From Curtobacterium sp. MCBA15_001 (GTDB lineage: Bacteria; Actinomycetota; Actinomycetes; Actinomycetales; Microbacteriaceae): a stretch of 49,738 nt of DNA. Positions within the stretch are counted from its first letter, which is position 1. Each line of letters opens with the position of its first letter. A program made the translations under genes and the position numbers. The stretch covers positions 55,634 through 105,371 of the forward strand of contig NZ_MJGI01000009.1 of NCBI RefSeq assembly GCF_001864835.1. Direction: 5' to 3'. Shown here piece by piece: positions 42,056 to 49,738 of this stretch. The notes beneath the pieces are model-generated. The model saw only the letters and a program-made list of their open reading frames with translations. It made no database searches and was not told the DNA's origin.

Positions 42056-43795
42056 CTACGCGACCTCCACCGACTCCGACGCGGACTCGGTCTCCGGGTC
42101 GAACAGCCGCGAGGACTCGTTGCGCTCGATCGCTGCCCCGACCAGACCCGCGAACAGCGGATGCGCGTGGTTCGGCCGCGAGCGCAGCTCGGGGTGCGCC
42201 TGCGTGCCGATGTAGAACGGGTGCTCGCTCCGGTCCAGCTCGACGTACTCCACCAGCGTGCCGTCGGGCGAGGTGCCCGAGAACCGCAGGCCCGCGTCCG
42301 CGATCTGCTGGCGGTACGTGTTGTTGACCTCGTAGCGGTGGCGGTGCCGCTCGGACGCCTCGGGTGCCCCGTAGAGATCGGCGGCCAGCGAGCCCTCCGT
42401 GAAGTGCGCGGGGTAGAGGCCAAGGCGCATCGTGCCACCCAGGTCGCCGCCGGCGATGATGTCCACCTGCTCGGCCATCGTCGCCACGACCGGGGTCGGC
42501 GTCTCCGGGTCGAACTCGGAGCTCGACGCGTCGACCAGGCCGGCCTCGTGACGGGCGTACTCGATGACCATGCACTGCAGGCCGAGGCACAGGCCGAGCG
42601 TGGGGATGTGGTTCTCGCGCGCGAACTTCAGCGCACCGAGCTTGCCCTCGATGCCACGCACGCCGAACCCACCCGGGACGCAGATGCCGTCGACGTCGCC
42701 GAGCTGCTTCGCGGCCCCCTCGGGCGTGGTGCAGTCGTCGGACACGACCCACTTCAACGTGACCTTGGCGTTGTGGGCGAAGCCGCCTGCGCGCAGCGCC
42801 TCGGTGACCGACAGGTAGGCGTCGGGGAGGTCGATGTACTTGCCGACCAGGGCGATCGTGACGTCCTTCTTGGGCTCGTGCACGGCCTGCAGGACCGGGT
42901 TCCACGAGGTCCAGTCGACGGGCCCGGCGTCCAGGTGCAGCGCGTCCACGATGACCTGGTCGAGGCCCTGGCTGTTGAGCAGCGTCGGCAGGTCGTAGAT
43001 CGAGGGGACGTCCACGGCGTTGACGACCGCGTCCTCGTCGACGTCGCACATGAGCGCGATCTTCTTCTTGTTCGAGTCCGAGACCGGGCGGTCGGAGCGG
43101 AGCACGAGGGCGTCGGGCTGGATGCCGATCGAGCGCAGCGCGGCGACGGAGTGCTGCGTCGGCTTCGTCTTCTGCTCACCCGAGGCGTTCATGAACGGCA
43201 CGAGCGACACGTGCACGAAGAACACGTTGTTGCGGCCGAGCTCGTGCCGGACCTGACGTGCCGACTCGATGAACGGCTGCGACTCGATGTCACCGACGGT
43301 GCCGCCGACCTCGGTGATGATGACGTCGGGCTGCGGGTCGTTCTCCGCCTGCTCGCGCATCCGGCGCTTGATCTCGTCGGTGATGTGCGGGATGACCTGC
43401 ACGGTGTCGCCGAGGTACTCGCCGCGACGTTCCTTCGCGATGACCGTCGAGTAGACCTGGCCGGTCGTGACGTTGGCCGACTGCGCCAGGTTGATGTCGA
43501 GGAAGCGCTCGTAGTGCCCGATGTCCAGGTCGGTCTCGGCGCCGTCGTCGGTGACGAAGACCTCACCGTGCTGGAACGGGTTCATGGTGCCCGGGTCCAC
43601 GTTGAGGTACGGGTCGAGCTTCTGCATGACGACCTTGACGCCGCGCGCCGTGAGCAGGTTGCCGAGGCTGGCCGCCGTCAGGCCCTTGCCGAGCGACGAG
43701 ACGACCCCGCCTGTGACGAAGATCTGCTTCGTCACCTTCGGGGTCGAGGTGTTCTGGTCCGTGTTCGCCTGGGTACCGCTGGAAGTGTCCGCCAC
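42056..43795 (-). CDS. pyrG: CTP synthase
   Basis: This 579-aa enzyme makes CTP from UTP with glutamine. The N-terminal synthetase begins after a 20-residue tail: [28 protein letters not shown], with the P-loop-like GVVSSLGKG, and FVHVSLVPF and GGTVGDIES (Glu for Mg). The glutaminase half has [16 protein letters not shown] (Cys nucleophile) and a HPE triad in [10 protein letters not shown]. The start is GTG with GGAA upstream. In this genome it directly follows recN. Confidence 0.97.
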   Translation of the reverse strand: MADTSSGTQANTDQNTSTPKVTKQIFVTGGVVSSLGKGLTAASLGNLLTARGVKVVMQKLDPYLNVDPGTMNPFQHGEVFVTDDGAETDLDIGHYERFLDINLAQSANVTTGQVYSTVIAKERRGEYLGDTVQVIPHITDEIKRRMREQAENDPQPDVIITEVGGTVGDIESQPFIESARQVRHELGRNNVFFVHVSLVPFMNASGEQKTKPTQHSVAALRSIGIQPDALVLRSDRPVSDSNKKKIALMCDVDEDAVVNAVDVPSIYDLPTLLNSQGLDQVIVDALHLDAGPVDWTSWNPVLQAVHEPKKDVTIALVGKYIDLPDAYLSVTEALRAGGFAHNAKVTLKWVVSDDCTTPEGAAKQLGDVDGICVPGGFGVRGIEGKLGALKFARENHIPTLGLCLGLQCMVIEYARHEAGLVDASSSEFDPETPTPVVATMAEQVDIIAGGDLGGTMRLGLYPAHFTEGSLAADLYGAPEASERHRHRYEVNNTYRQQIADAGLRFSGTSPDGTLVEYVELDRSEHPFYIGTQAHPELRSRPNHAHPLFAGLVGAAIERNESSRLFDPETESASESVEVA

Positions 43796-43855
43796 GGGAT
43801 TCCATCGTACGTCAGAACTGCCGGGAGGCGCGACCCGCGTTCGCCGTGCGCGTGT

Positions 43856-43878
43856 CCGCCCGGCGGGTGGCCGGGCGG
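43856..43878. terminator. Hairpin after recN
   Basis: CCGCCCGG (43856-43863) pairs with CCGGGCGG (43871-43878), 11 bp after the recN stop on the minus strand and before pyrG. Confidence 0.55.
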
Positions 43879-43889
43879 GGCAGTGCGCG

Positions 43890-45584
43890 TCAGGCGGACT
43901 GCGCCGCGACCTCCAGCAGCTCGCGAGCGTGTTCCATGCCGCTGGCGCTGTCGCCGAGGCCGGAGAGCAGCCGCGCCATCTCCTGCAGGCGGTCGTCCCC
44001 TTCGAGCCGCCGGACGCTCGACGACGTCACCGCACCGCTGGCGTCCTTCACGACGTTCAGGTGGTTCGTCGCGAACGCCGCGACCTGGGCCAGGTGCGTG
44101 ACGACGATGACCTGGGTGCGCTCGGCGAGCTTCGCCAGGCGACGCCCGATCTCGATCGCCGCAGCGCCGCCGACGCCGGCGTCCACCTCGTCGAACACGA
44201 AGGTCGGCACCGTCGTGCTGCCGGCCATGACGACCTCGATCGCGAGCATCACCCGCGAGAGCTCCCCGCCCGATGCGCCCTTGCTGATCGGCCGCGGATC
44301 GGTGCCGGAGTGCGGCTGGAGCAGGATCGCCACCTGGTCGCGACCGTGTCGGCGGTACTCGCCGGCGTCGGTGACCTCCACCACGAGGGTCGCACCGGCC
44401 ATCGCGAGCGTCCGCAGCTCCGCCGTCACGCGCTTGGCGAGGTCGTTCGCCGCCTTCGTGCGCGCCGTGGTCAGGGTCGCCGCCGCCGTATCGAGCGCCG
44501 CTTCGTCCGCTTCGACGGCCTGCTCGAGGCGGATGATGCGGTCGTCGTCGCCGTCGAGTTCGAGCAGGCGGTCGCTCGCCCGCTGCCCGAAGGCGATGAC
44601 GTCGTCGACGGTCTCGCCGTACTTGCGGCTCAGCGCGGAGAGCACCGCGCGGCGTTCGTTGATGAGCTCGAGGTCGTGCCCTGCCTCGGGCTCGAGGGAG
44701 CCGAGGTAGCTCGACAGGCTCGCCGAGGCCTCACTGGCCTGGATGCCGAGTTCGGTCAGCTGTTCCAGCACGGGCTGCAGTGCGCTGTCCGCACCCGTGA
44801 CGCGTTCGATCGCGCGTCGAGCCGCCTCGACCAGGCCGATGACGTCGGTCGCGCCGTCGAGGGACTCCGACGAGATCGCCTCGTGCGCGAGGCCCGCGGA
44901 CAACCGCAGTTCCTCGAGGTTGCCGAGCCGCTCCGCGCGTTCCGCGAGCTCGTCGTCCTCGCCGGGCTGCGGTGCCGCGGCCTCGATCTCGTCCGAGGCC
45001 TCGCGCAACCGAGCGGCTTCGGCCAGGCGGTCGTCGCGGTCCCGGGTGAGGGTCTCGAGTTCGGCCGCGTGCTCCTGCCAGGCGTCGAAGGCACGCACGT
45101 AGGCGGCGAGGGCCTGTTCGAGGGCACGGCCGCCGAAGCCGTCGAGCGCCGAACGCTGCGCCGTGGACGAGGTCAGGCGGATCTGGTCGGACTGCCCGTG
45201 CACGGTGACCAGTTGGTCCGCCAGCTCGCCGAGCACCGCGACGGGCGCACTGCGCCCGCCGACGGTGGCGCGGCTGCGTCCCTCGGCCGAGACGGTCCGG
45301 GTCAGGATGAGCTCGCCGTCCTCGACCGCTCCCCCGGCGTCCTCGACCCGTTCAGTCACCGCGGCGTGGTCCGGGACGTCCCAGCGCCCCTCGACCACAG
45401 CGCTCGCAGCACCGCGTCGGACGGATCCGGCGTCGGCACGCGCGCCGAGCAGGAGCCCGAGCGCGGTGACGATCATCGTCTTGCCGGCGCCGGTCTCGCC
45501 GGTGACCACGGTGAAGCCCGGCCCGAGCTCCAGCGTCGCGTCGCCGATCACTCCGAGGTCCGAGATCCGGATCTCTTCGATCAT
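43890..45584 (-). CDS. recN: DNA repair protein RecN
   Basis: This 564-aa SMC-like ATPase is recruited to double-strand breaks. Walker A is [22 protein letters not shown] near the N-terminus; the signature motif is [16 protein letters not shown]; Walker B is [19 protein letters not shown]. The middle carries coiled-coil-like arms with Glu/Ala/Leu heptads (about 160-340). Its ATG overlaps the TGA of a 20-codon mini-ORF (ATGA), which itself is chained to another mini-ORF and the NAD kinase gene. I see no LexA box just upstream. Confidence 0.95.
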   Translation of the reverse strand: MIEEIRISDLGVIGDATLELGPGFTVVTGETGAGKTMIVTALGLLLGARADAGSVRRGAASAVVEGRWDVPDHAAVTERVEDAGGAVEDGELILTRTVSAEGRSRATVGGRSAPVAVLGELADQLVTVHGQSDQIRLTSSTAQRSALDGFGGRALEQALAAYVRAFDAWQEHAAELETLTRDRDDRLAEAARLREASDEIEAAAPQPGEDDELAERAERLGNLEELRLSAGLAHEAISSESLDGATDVIGLVEAARRAIERVTGADSALQPVLEQLTELGIQASEASASLSSYLGSLEPEAGHDLELINERRAVLSALSRKYGETVDDVIAFGQRASDRLLELDGDDDRIIRLEQAVEADEAALDTAAATLTTARTKAANDLAKRVTAELRTLAMAGATLVVEVTDAGEYRRHGRDQVAILLQPHSGTDPRPISKGASGGELSRVMLAIEVVMAGSTTVPTFVFDEVDAGVGGAAAIEIGRRLAKLAERTQVIVVTHLAQVAAFATNHLNVVKDASGAVTSSSVRRLEGDDRLQEMARLLSGLGDSASGMEHARELLEVAAQSA

Positions 45585-45658
45585 GCGTCACCCCGTGTGT
45601 GTTCCGCGAGGATCCGGATGCTGCGCAGGTCCCTGGCGATCATGCGTCACCCCGTGTG
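45578..45658. repeat. 22-bp direct repeat carrying initiation sites
   Basis: The 22-bp sequence at 45578-45599 recurs exactly at 45637-45658, 59 bp apart. On the minus strand it reads CACACGGGGTGACGCATGAT and so contains GGGGTG, a stop and an ATG. A third partial copy (GACGCATGATCGCC) is at the NAD kinase stop. Confidence 0.85.
45581..45643 (-). CDS. 20-codon mini-ORF before recN
   Basis: It reads [20 protein letters not shown] and stops at a TGA overlapping the recN ATG. A GGGGTG site lies 5 nt upstream of its ATG. Its own ATG overlaps the stop of the preceding mini-ORF. It could be a translated leader that couples recN to the operon, or a duplication product without function. Confidence 0.45.
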   Translation of the reverse strand: MIARDLRSIRILAEHTRGDA

Positions 45659-45675
45659 GGTCGCTCGGCGATCAT
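45640..45675 (-). CDS. 11-codon mini-ORF after the NAD kinase gene
   Basis: It reads MIAERPTRGDA, its ATG overlapping the NAD kinase stop (ATGA) and its stop overlapping the next mini-ORF's ATG. No good ribosome site of its own is present, so it would depend on reinitiation. Confidence 0.4.
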   Translation of the reverse strand: MIAERPTRGDA

Positions 45676-46592
45676 GCGTCGTCGTCCTCGGCAGGGCCAC
45701 GCCAGCCAGCGACGGGCAGCTGGAACTTCGCGACCAGGCGGTCGGTGAAGGGGGCGTCCTTGAGCCGGGCCACGCGGACGGGCTCCGGCGAACGTCGCAC
45801 CACCACGCGAGCCCCGGGCGGCAGGTCGTGGGTCCGTCGGCCGTCGCACCACAGCACGCCGACGCCGCTGGTCCGCCGGAGCACCTCGATCGCCAACACC
45901 CGGTCCGGACCGACGACGATCGGCCGCGAGAACAGCGCGTGGGCGCTGAGCGGGACCATGAGGATCGCGTCGACGTCTGGCCAGACGATCGGGCCGCCGC
46001 CGGAGAACGAGTAGGCCGTCGACCCGGTCGGGGTCGCCACGACGACGCCGTCGCAGCCGAAGGACGACAGCGGCCGACCGTCGACCTCGGTCACGACCTC
46101 GAGCATGCGCTCACGCGAGGCCTTCTCGATCGTGGCCTCGTTGAGGGCCCACGACGAGTAGACCTTCTCGTGTCCGACGACGACGTCGACCTGCAGCGCG
46201 ACGCGCTCCTCGACGTTGTACTCGCCGGCCAGCGCACGCTGCACGGTCTCGGCCAGGCCGTCGCGCTCGCTCTCCGCCAGGAACCCGACGTGGCCCAGGT
46301 TGACGCCGATGAGCGGCGCGTGGGTCCCCCGGGCGAGCTCGGCGGCACGGAGGATCGTGCCGTCGCCGCCCAGCACGATGACGATCTCGAGGTCGTCCGG
46401 CTGCACGTCCACCCCGAGGATGTCGACCTTGCCGACGGACGCCTCGGCCCGGCGGATGTCGGCGTACTCGTCGAAGGGCATCACGGGCGTCAGACCGGCG
46501 GCCGTCAGCAGGTCGCAGACCTCGACCGCGGCGTCGATGGAGTCGCGTCGGCCCGTGTGCGACACGAGCAGGATGTGCCGTTCGTCGCTCAT
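45672..46592 (-). CDS. nadK: NAD kinase
   Basis: This 306-aa enzyme makes NADP from NAD (also called ppnK). Family motifs: VLGGDGTILRAAELARG, VNLGHVGFLAE, ALNEATIEKASRERML, FGCDGVVVATPTGSTAYSFSGGGPIVWP and VLRRTSGVGVLWCDGRR. AGAAGG precedes the ATG at 46592, which overlaps the tlyA stop (ATGA): translational coupling. It is followed by the mini-ORF chain to recN. Confidence 0.96.
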   Translation of the reverse strand: MSDERHILLVSHTGRRDSIDAAVEVCDLLTAAGLTPVMPFDEYADIRRAEASVGKVDILGVDVQPDDLEIVIVLGGDGTILRAAELARGTHAPLIGVNLGHVGFLAESERDGLAETVQRALAGEYNVEERVALQVDVVVGHEKVYSSWALNEATIEKASRERMLEVVTEVDGRPLSSFGCDGVVVATPTGSTAYSFSGGGPIVWPDVDAILMVPLSAHALFSRPIVVGPDRVLAIEVLRRTSGVGVLWCDGRRTHDLPPGARVVVRRSPEPVRVARLKDAPFTDRLVAKFQLPVAGWRGPAEDDDA

Positions 46593-47473
46593 GGAGCCCC
46601 TTCTGCCAGCTCGGTCGCCCGAGTGATCCATTCTGTCGGGTTCGACCCGGCGCCTCGCTGGAGACGCGCGAGGTACTCGTGGTTGCCGTGCGTCCCGATG
46701 ATCGGTGAGGCAGTCAACCCGGACGTCCCGAGCCCGAGGTCCCAGGCGGCCCAGAGCACGTTCATCAGCGCGTCGTTCCGCAGGTCGGCATCGTGCACGA
46801 TGCCTTCACGGACGCCCCCACGACCGACCTCGAACTGCGGCTTCACGAGCAGCACGAAGTCGTCCGCCGGCACGGCCTGCGCCAGGGCGGGGAGCACGAT
46901 CCGCAGGCTGATGAACGACAGGTCACCGACGACGAGCGTGGTGTCGCCAGCCTCGGGGTCGAGCGACAGGTAGTCCTCGGCGGTCAGGTTCCGCGCGTTC
47001 ACGCCCTCGACCACGGCGACCCGGTCGTCCAGCGCCACGACGGGGTCGAGCTGGCCGTGCCCGACGTCGAGCGCGACGACGCGTCGGGCGCCACGAGCCA
47101 GGAGGACCTGGGTGAACCCGCCCGTGCTCGCACCGACGTCGAGCGCCACCCGGCCCGTCGGGTCGATCCCGAACGCGTCGAGCGCACCGACGAGCTTGAG
47201 CGCCGCCCGCGAGACCCATTCCTCGCCGACGTCGACCCGGATGTCGGTGTCGGGCAGGACGGGCGTCGAGGCCTTCACGACGGGGACGCCGTCGATGCTG
47301 ACTCGGCCGTCGAGGATGAGCTTGGCGGCCGTCGTCCGCGACTTGGCCAGGCCGCGCGCGGCGACGGCAGCGTCGAGTCGGACCGGCGTCGGGACCGCTG
47401 CCAGCGCCGCAGTGTCCACGGCGCGCAGGTCCTGCCCGGCGCGGTCGACACCGGACGGACGGGACTCAGCCAC
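46589..47473 (-). CDS. tlyA: TlyA family rRNA 2'-O-methyltransferase
   Basis: This protein of about 294 aa has an S4 RNA-binding domain (VRLDAAVAARGLAKSRTTAAKLILDGRVSIDGVPV) and a FtsJ-like methyltransferase (ALDVGASTGGFTQVLLARGARRVVALDVG, VVGDLSFISLR and the KPQFE segment) with a K-D-K-E-type set of residues. In mycobacteria TlyA methylates 16S and 23S rRNA and determines capreomycin sensitivity. The GTG at 47473 overlaps the stop of the small ORF upstream by 8 nt. Overlaps the NAD kinase start by 4 nt. Confidence 0.92.
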   Translation of the reverse strand: MAESRPSGVDRAGQDLRAVDTAALAAVPTPVRLDAAVAARGLAKSRTTAAKLILDGRVSIDGVPVVKASTPVLPDTDIRVDVGEEWVSRAALKLVGALDAFGIDPTGRVALDVGASTGGFTQVLLARGARRVVALDVGHGQLDPVVALDDRVAVVEGVNARNLTAEDYLSLDPEAGDTTLVVGDLSFISLRIVLPALAQAVPADDFVLLVKPQFEVGRGGVREGIVHDADLRNDALMNVLWAAWDLGLGTSGLTASPIIGTHGNHEYLARLQRGAGSNPTEWITRATELAEGAP

Positions 47474-47633
47474 GCGCGGTGCTGCCGCTCTCGAGCCGCG
47501 TCCGCAGCTCGTCGTGCAGGGCGGCGAAGGCATCCGCACGTTCCGGCAGCGGGAGTTCCTCGGCAGCGCGCGCACGACGCGCGACATCGCTGTCGTCGGG
47601 CTGCTGCTCGGGGGCGTCTGACACGTCGGACAC
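47466..47633 (-). CDS. Small conserved ORF between the HAD and tlyA genes
   Basis: This 55-aa acidic helical protein starts MSDVSDAPEQQPDDSD, with a helix LPERADAFAALHDELRTRLES. The start is GTG with GGCGAG just upstream, 1 nt after the HAD stop. M. tuberculosis has a 58-aa ORF (Rv1693) at the same place, so this is probably a real small protein. Function unknown. Confidence 0.7.
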   Translation of the reverse strand: MSDVSDAPEQQPDDSDVARRARAAEELPLPERADAFAALHDELRTRLESGSTARG

Positions 47634-47634
47634 G

Positions 47635-48828
47635 CTACTCGCCGCCGTGGAGAGCCGGATCGACATCGAGGCCGTAGATCGCCAGGCCTGAGTCCCAGAT
47701 CGCAGCGGCACCCGCACGTAGCAGGTCCATGGGGTCGTCACCGGCCTTCTCGACACGCACGACGTGCCGGTGCATGCGGACGGTCGACTCGCCCACGCTG
47801 ACGTACCTGGTGCCGTCCTCGGCCTCGTGTCGGTGCGTCACCGGGTAGGGCTCGGACAGACCACGCAGGTCACGCAGCACGAAGGTCGGCCGCGAGCGGG
47901 CGTCCGCCGCGAGCACCTGCTTCGCCTGGTCGATGCCGGTGAGCACGAGCACGCTCGGGATGCCGACGTCGTTCGCGCCCTTGATGTCCGTGTCCAGCCG
48001 GTCGCCGATGAACAGGGGCCGTTCGCCGCCGAAGCGGGCGAGGGCGGCGTCGAAGATGGGTCGTTCGGGCTTGCCGGCCACGACGGGCATCCGACCGACT
48101 GCCTGGTGCACCGCGGACACGAGCGTGCCGTTGCCCGGGGCGATGCCGCGCTCGACCGGGATCGACCAGTCCATGTTCGTCGCGACCCACGGGACCTCCG
48201 GGTCGGCCAGTGCGAACGACGCCTCGGCGAGCTGCTGCCATCCGAGGTCCGGCGAGAACCCCTGGATCACCGCCGCCGGGGCATCCTCGGCGCTGGCGGT
48301 CACCGTGAAGCCCGCCTGCTCGACGATGCTGGTCAGGCCGATGCCCCCGATGACCAGGATCGTCGATCCCGCGGGGACCAGCGTGGCGAGGAGCCGCACG
48401 CCGGCCTGCGAGCTCGTCACGACGTCGTCCGGGGTCACTTCCAGCCCGTACCGCTCGAGGTGCTCGGCGACGTCGGACGGACGGCGCGAGGCGTTGTTCG
48501 TGATGTAGCCCACGCGCGCCGTCAGCGACGCACGTGTCAGCGACTCGACGGCGTGCGGGATCGCGTTCCGCCCGCGGTAGACGACGCCGTCCAGGTCAGT
48601 GAGGACCAGGTCGACGCCGTCCGTCGGCGGCCGAGGGGTGTCAGTCGGCTGCGGAGCCGTCGACGTCGCGGGGGTTGTCGTCGTCGATCTCGCCGAGGTC
48701 GTCGTCGGGCTCGTCGAAGTCCTCGTCGGGTTCTCCGAGGGGCGCGAGCTGGTCGGGCTCGCCGGGCTCTGCGGACTCGTCGTCCCCTGCGGGCTCGTCG
48801 TGTCCTTCGACTTCTTCCTCGACCACAT
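47635..48828 (-). CDS. HAD-IIA (NagD-like) phosphatase with unusual N-terminus
   Basis: The HAD core starts near 48610: LVLTDLDGVVYRG (nucleophile Asp in DLDG), GYITNNASRRP, VVAGKPERPIFDAAL (Lys) and PLFIGDRLDTDIKGANDVGI (motif III Asp). The mycobacterial counterpart Rv1692 is a glycerol-3-phosphate phosphatase. Between 48828 and the core no ATG, GTG or TTG occurs in frame, so the annotated ATG (48828, GGGAG 7 nt upstream) implies a Ser/Thr/Pro-rich leader of about 66 residues overlapping the TPR gene by 188 bp. A CTG start near the core is the alternative. Confidence 0.82.
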   Translation of the reverse strand: MWSRKKSKDTTSPQGTTSPQSPASPTSSRPSENPTRTSTSPTTTSARSTTTTPATSTAPQPTDTPRPPTDGVDLVLTDLDGVVYRGRNAIPHAVESLTRASLTARVGYITNNASRRPSDVAEHLERYGLEVTPDDVVTSSQAGVRLLATLVPAGSTILVIGGIGLTSIVEQAGFTVTASAEDAPAAVIQGFSPDLGWQQLAEASFALADPEVPWVATNMDWSIPVERGIAPGNGTLVSAVHQAVGRMPVVAGKPERPIFDAALARFGGERPLFIGDRLDTDIKGANDVGIPSVLVLTGIDQAKQVLAADARSRPTFVLRDLRGLSEPYPVTHRHEAEDGTRYVSVGESTVRMHRHVVRVEKAGDDPMDLLRAGAAAIWDSGLAIYGLDVDPALHGGE

Positions 48829-49738
48829 CCACTGTCTCCCAAGAGTCTTCGTCAGCAGCTTCGGCAAGCGCCTCGGCTGCACGGTCGACGCGCGCCCACC
48901 ACTCGTCGGCCTCGTCCTGGCGGCCGAGCTCCTCGAGCGTGGCCGCGTAAGCACTGTAGAGCGCCGGCGACCAGCTGTAGGCCGTCGAGGGGTCGAGCTG
49001 TGGAATCTCCAGTTCGCCCAGCGCGGCTGTGGGGTTCCCGAGGTCGATGCGCGCGCCGGACATCGCGATCGCGAGTTCGACCTGCACACCGGGCTCGAGC
49101 GCTGCGCGGTCCACCGAGCGCCCGAGCTCGAGCGCCCGCTCGGGACGGCCGAGACCGCGCTCGCAGTCGACCATCATCGGCAGCTGGTCGTTGCGCCCGG
49201 AGATCCGGCGGTAGGTCCGCAGCTCCCGGAGCGCCATGCTGAAGTCACCGAGACGGTATGCCGTGATGGCCGCGGTCTCCCGCACGACCGCCACACGACC
49301 GGCGCGGCGCGCGGCGCTCAGCGCGTGCTGGTTCGCCAGCGCCGGGTCCTCGTCGACGTACATCGCTGCGGTCACCAGGTGGCGTGCAACCCAGTCCGCG
49401 TTGTCCTTGCTCAGGGTCTTGAGCTCGGCGCGAGCCTGGGGGTGGAGGTCCCGGGCCTGCACCTCGTCGGGGATCTCCGGGTCGTCGTGACGCGGCCGGA
49501 TCGACTTCGTGCCGTACGGGTCGCGGTCTTCCCAGTCGTCGCGCGAGGCCTCGCCGAACCGCGAACCAGCCGAACGGGTACCGTCGCCGAACCGCGGTCG
49601 GTCGCCGCTGCCTCCGCGAGTGGTGAACTGCCCGCGCTCCGGACGGTCTCCGTCACGACGCGGACGATCGGAGTTGCCGCGGAAGGGGCGGTCGCCCTCA
49701 CGGCGGGGTCGGTCGGAGTTGTACGACGGACGATCCCC
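48641..49738 (-). CDS. TPR-like protein, 5' end outside the window
   Basis: The frame is open to the window edge, so the start is missing. The visible N-terminal part (up to about 49490) is Arg/Gly/Asp-rich and repetitive (GDRPSYNSDRPRREGDRP, then RRDGDRPERGQF), suggesting a disordered RNA-binding region. The middle is helical with TPR-like pairs (ALANQHALSAARRAGRVAVVRETAAITAYRLGDFSMALRELRTYRR; LYSAYAATLEELGRQDEADEWWARV). The C-terminus is strongly acidic (EEEVEGHDEPAGDDESAEP...). This gene heads the conserved cluster ending in xerD. Function unknown. Confidence 0.75.
   Translation of the reverse strand, partial: GDRPSYNSDRPRREGDRPFRGNSDRPRRDGDRPERGQFTTRGGSGDRPRFGDGTRSAGSRFGEASRDDWEDRDPYGTKSIRPRHDDPEIPDEVQARDLHPQARAELKTLSKDNADWVARHLVTAAMYVDEDPALANQHALSAARRAGRVAVVRETAAITAYRLGDFSMALRELRTYRRISGRNDQLPMMVDCERGLGRPERALELGRSVDRAALEPGVQVELAIAMSGARIDLGNPTAALGELEIPQLDPSTAYSWSPALYSAYAATLEELGRQDEADEWWARVDRAAEALAEAADEDSWETVDVVEEEVEGHDEPAGDDESAEPGEPDQLAPLGEPDEDFDEPDDDLGEIDDDNPRDVDGSAAD

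Noticed and set aside
43521..46973. A 1150-codon open frame on the plus strand
   Set aside because: It lies antisense to recN and the NAD kinase gene, has shadow-like composition and no motif.

Overview
This window is about 50 kb of very GC-rich, gene-dense actinobacterial chromosome. Short intergenic gaps, GTG/TTG starts, DUF2510, DUF3516 and TIGR02611-type proteins, a class Ib nrdHIEF cluster, and a conserved tail of TPR protein, HAD phosphatase, small ORF, tlyA, NAD kinase, recN, pyrG, NUDIX and xerD all point to Actinomycetota. Microbacteriaceae (Curtobacterium-like) is my best guess. I see no rRNA, tRNA, CRISPR array, transposase or prophage.

Layout. 1-2.6 kb: small hypotheticals, then a TetR regulator divergent from an NAD(P)-binding oxidoreductase, with a perfect dyad between them. 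2.6-7 kb: an SGNH lipoprotein hydrolase, then a LysR regulator divergent from a DUF1852 (MesX-like) and core-MetE (MesD-like) pair, a probable folate-independent methionine synthase. 7-16.8 kb is the accessory part: small membrane proteins including an SdpI-like one, a PRC-barrel protein, a secreted glycine-zipper/cysteine protein with a small membrane partner, a DUF6183-like protein, an MFS transporter, and a type VII-effector-like unit (small partner, WxG plus DUF1023 hydrolase, two paralogous lipoproteins).

16.8-21 kb: nrdH-nrdI-nrdE-nrdF on the minus strand, with two NrdR-box-like sites 32 bp apart and a cluster of DnaA-box-like sequences upstream. 21-30 kb: MFS transporter, aldo/keto reductase, LysM lipoprotein, RNase HI, SKI2-like DUF3516 helicase and an LLM flavin oxidoreductase. 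30-40 kb: a GH3 beta-glucosidase divergent from a TetR regulator, an epimerase, an ArsR-methyltransferase operon divergent from an MFS exporter, a PGPGW membrane protein, a DksA/TraR-like protein and a second LLM oxidoreductase. 40-49.7 kb: the conserved block, read right to left, running off the right edge inside the TPR gene.

The most unusual things seen: (i) a shared palindrome ATGCG-NN-CGCAT immediately in front of both LLM oxidoreductase genes; (ii) a dispersed family of roughly 40-48 bp palindromes built on GGAC(T/G)GGAGGC; (iii) a duplicated translation-initiation segment between the NAD kinase gene and recN that creates two mini-ORFs chained by ATGA overlaps; (iv) a 188-bp out-of-frame overlap between the TPR and HAD genes; (v) the secreted glycine-zipper protein/small membrane protein pair and the type VII-like effector/lipoprotein unit. 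All functions are read from sequence by eye; no database search was run.
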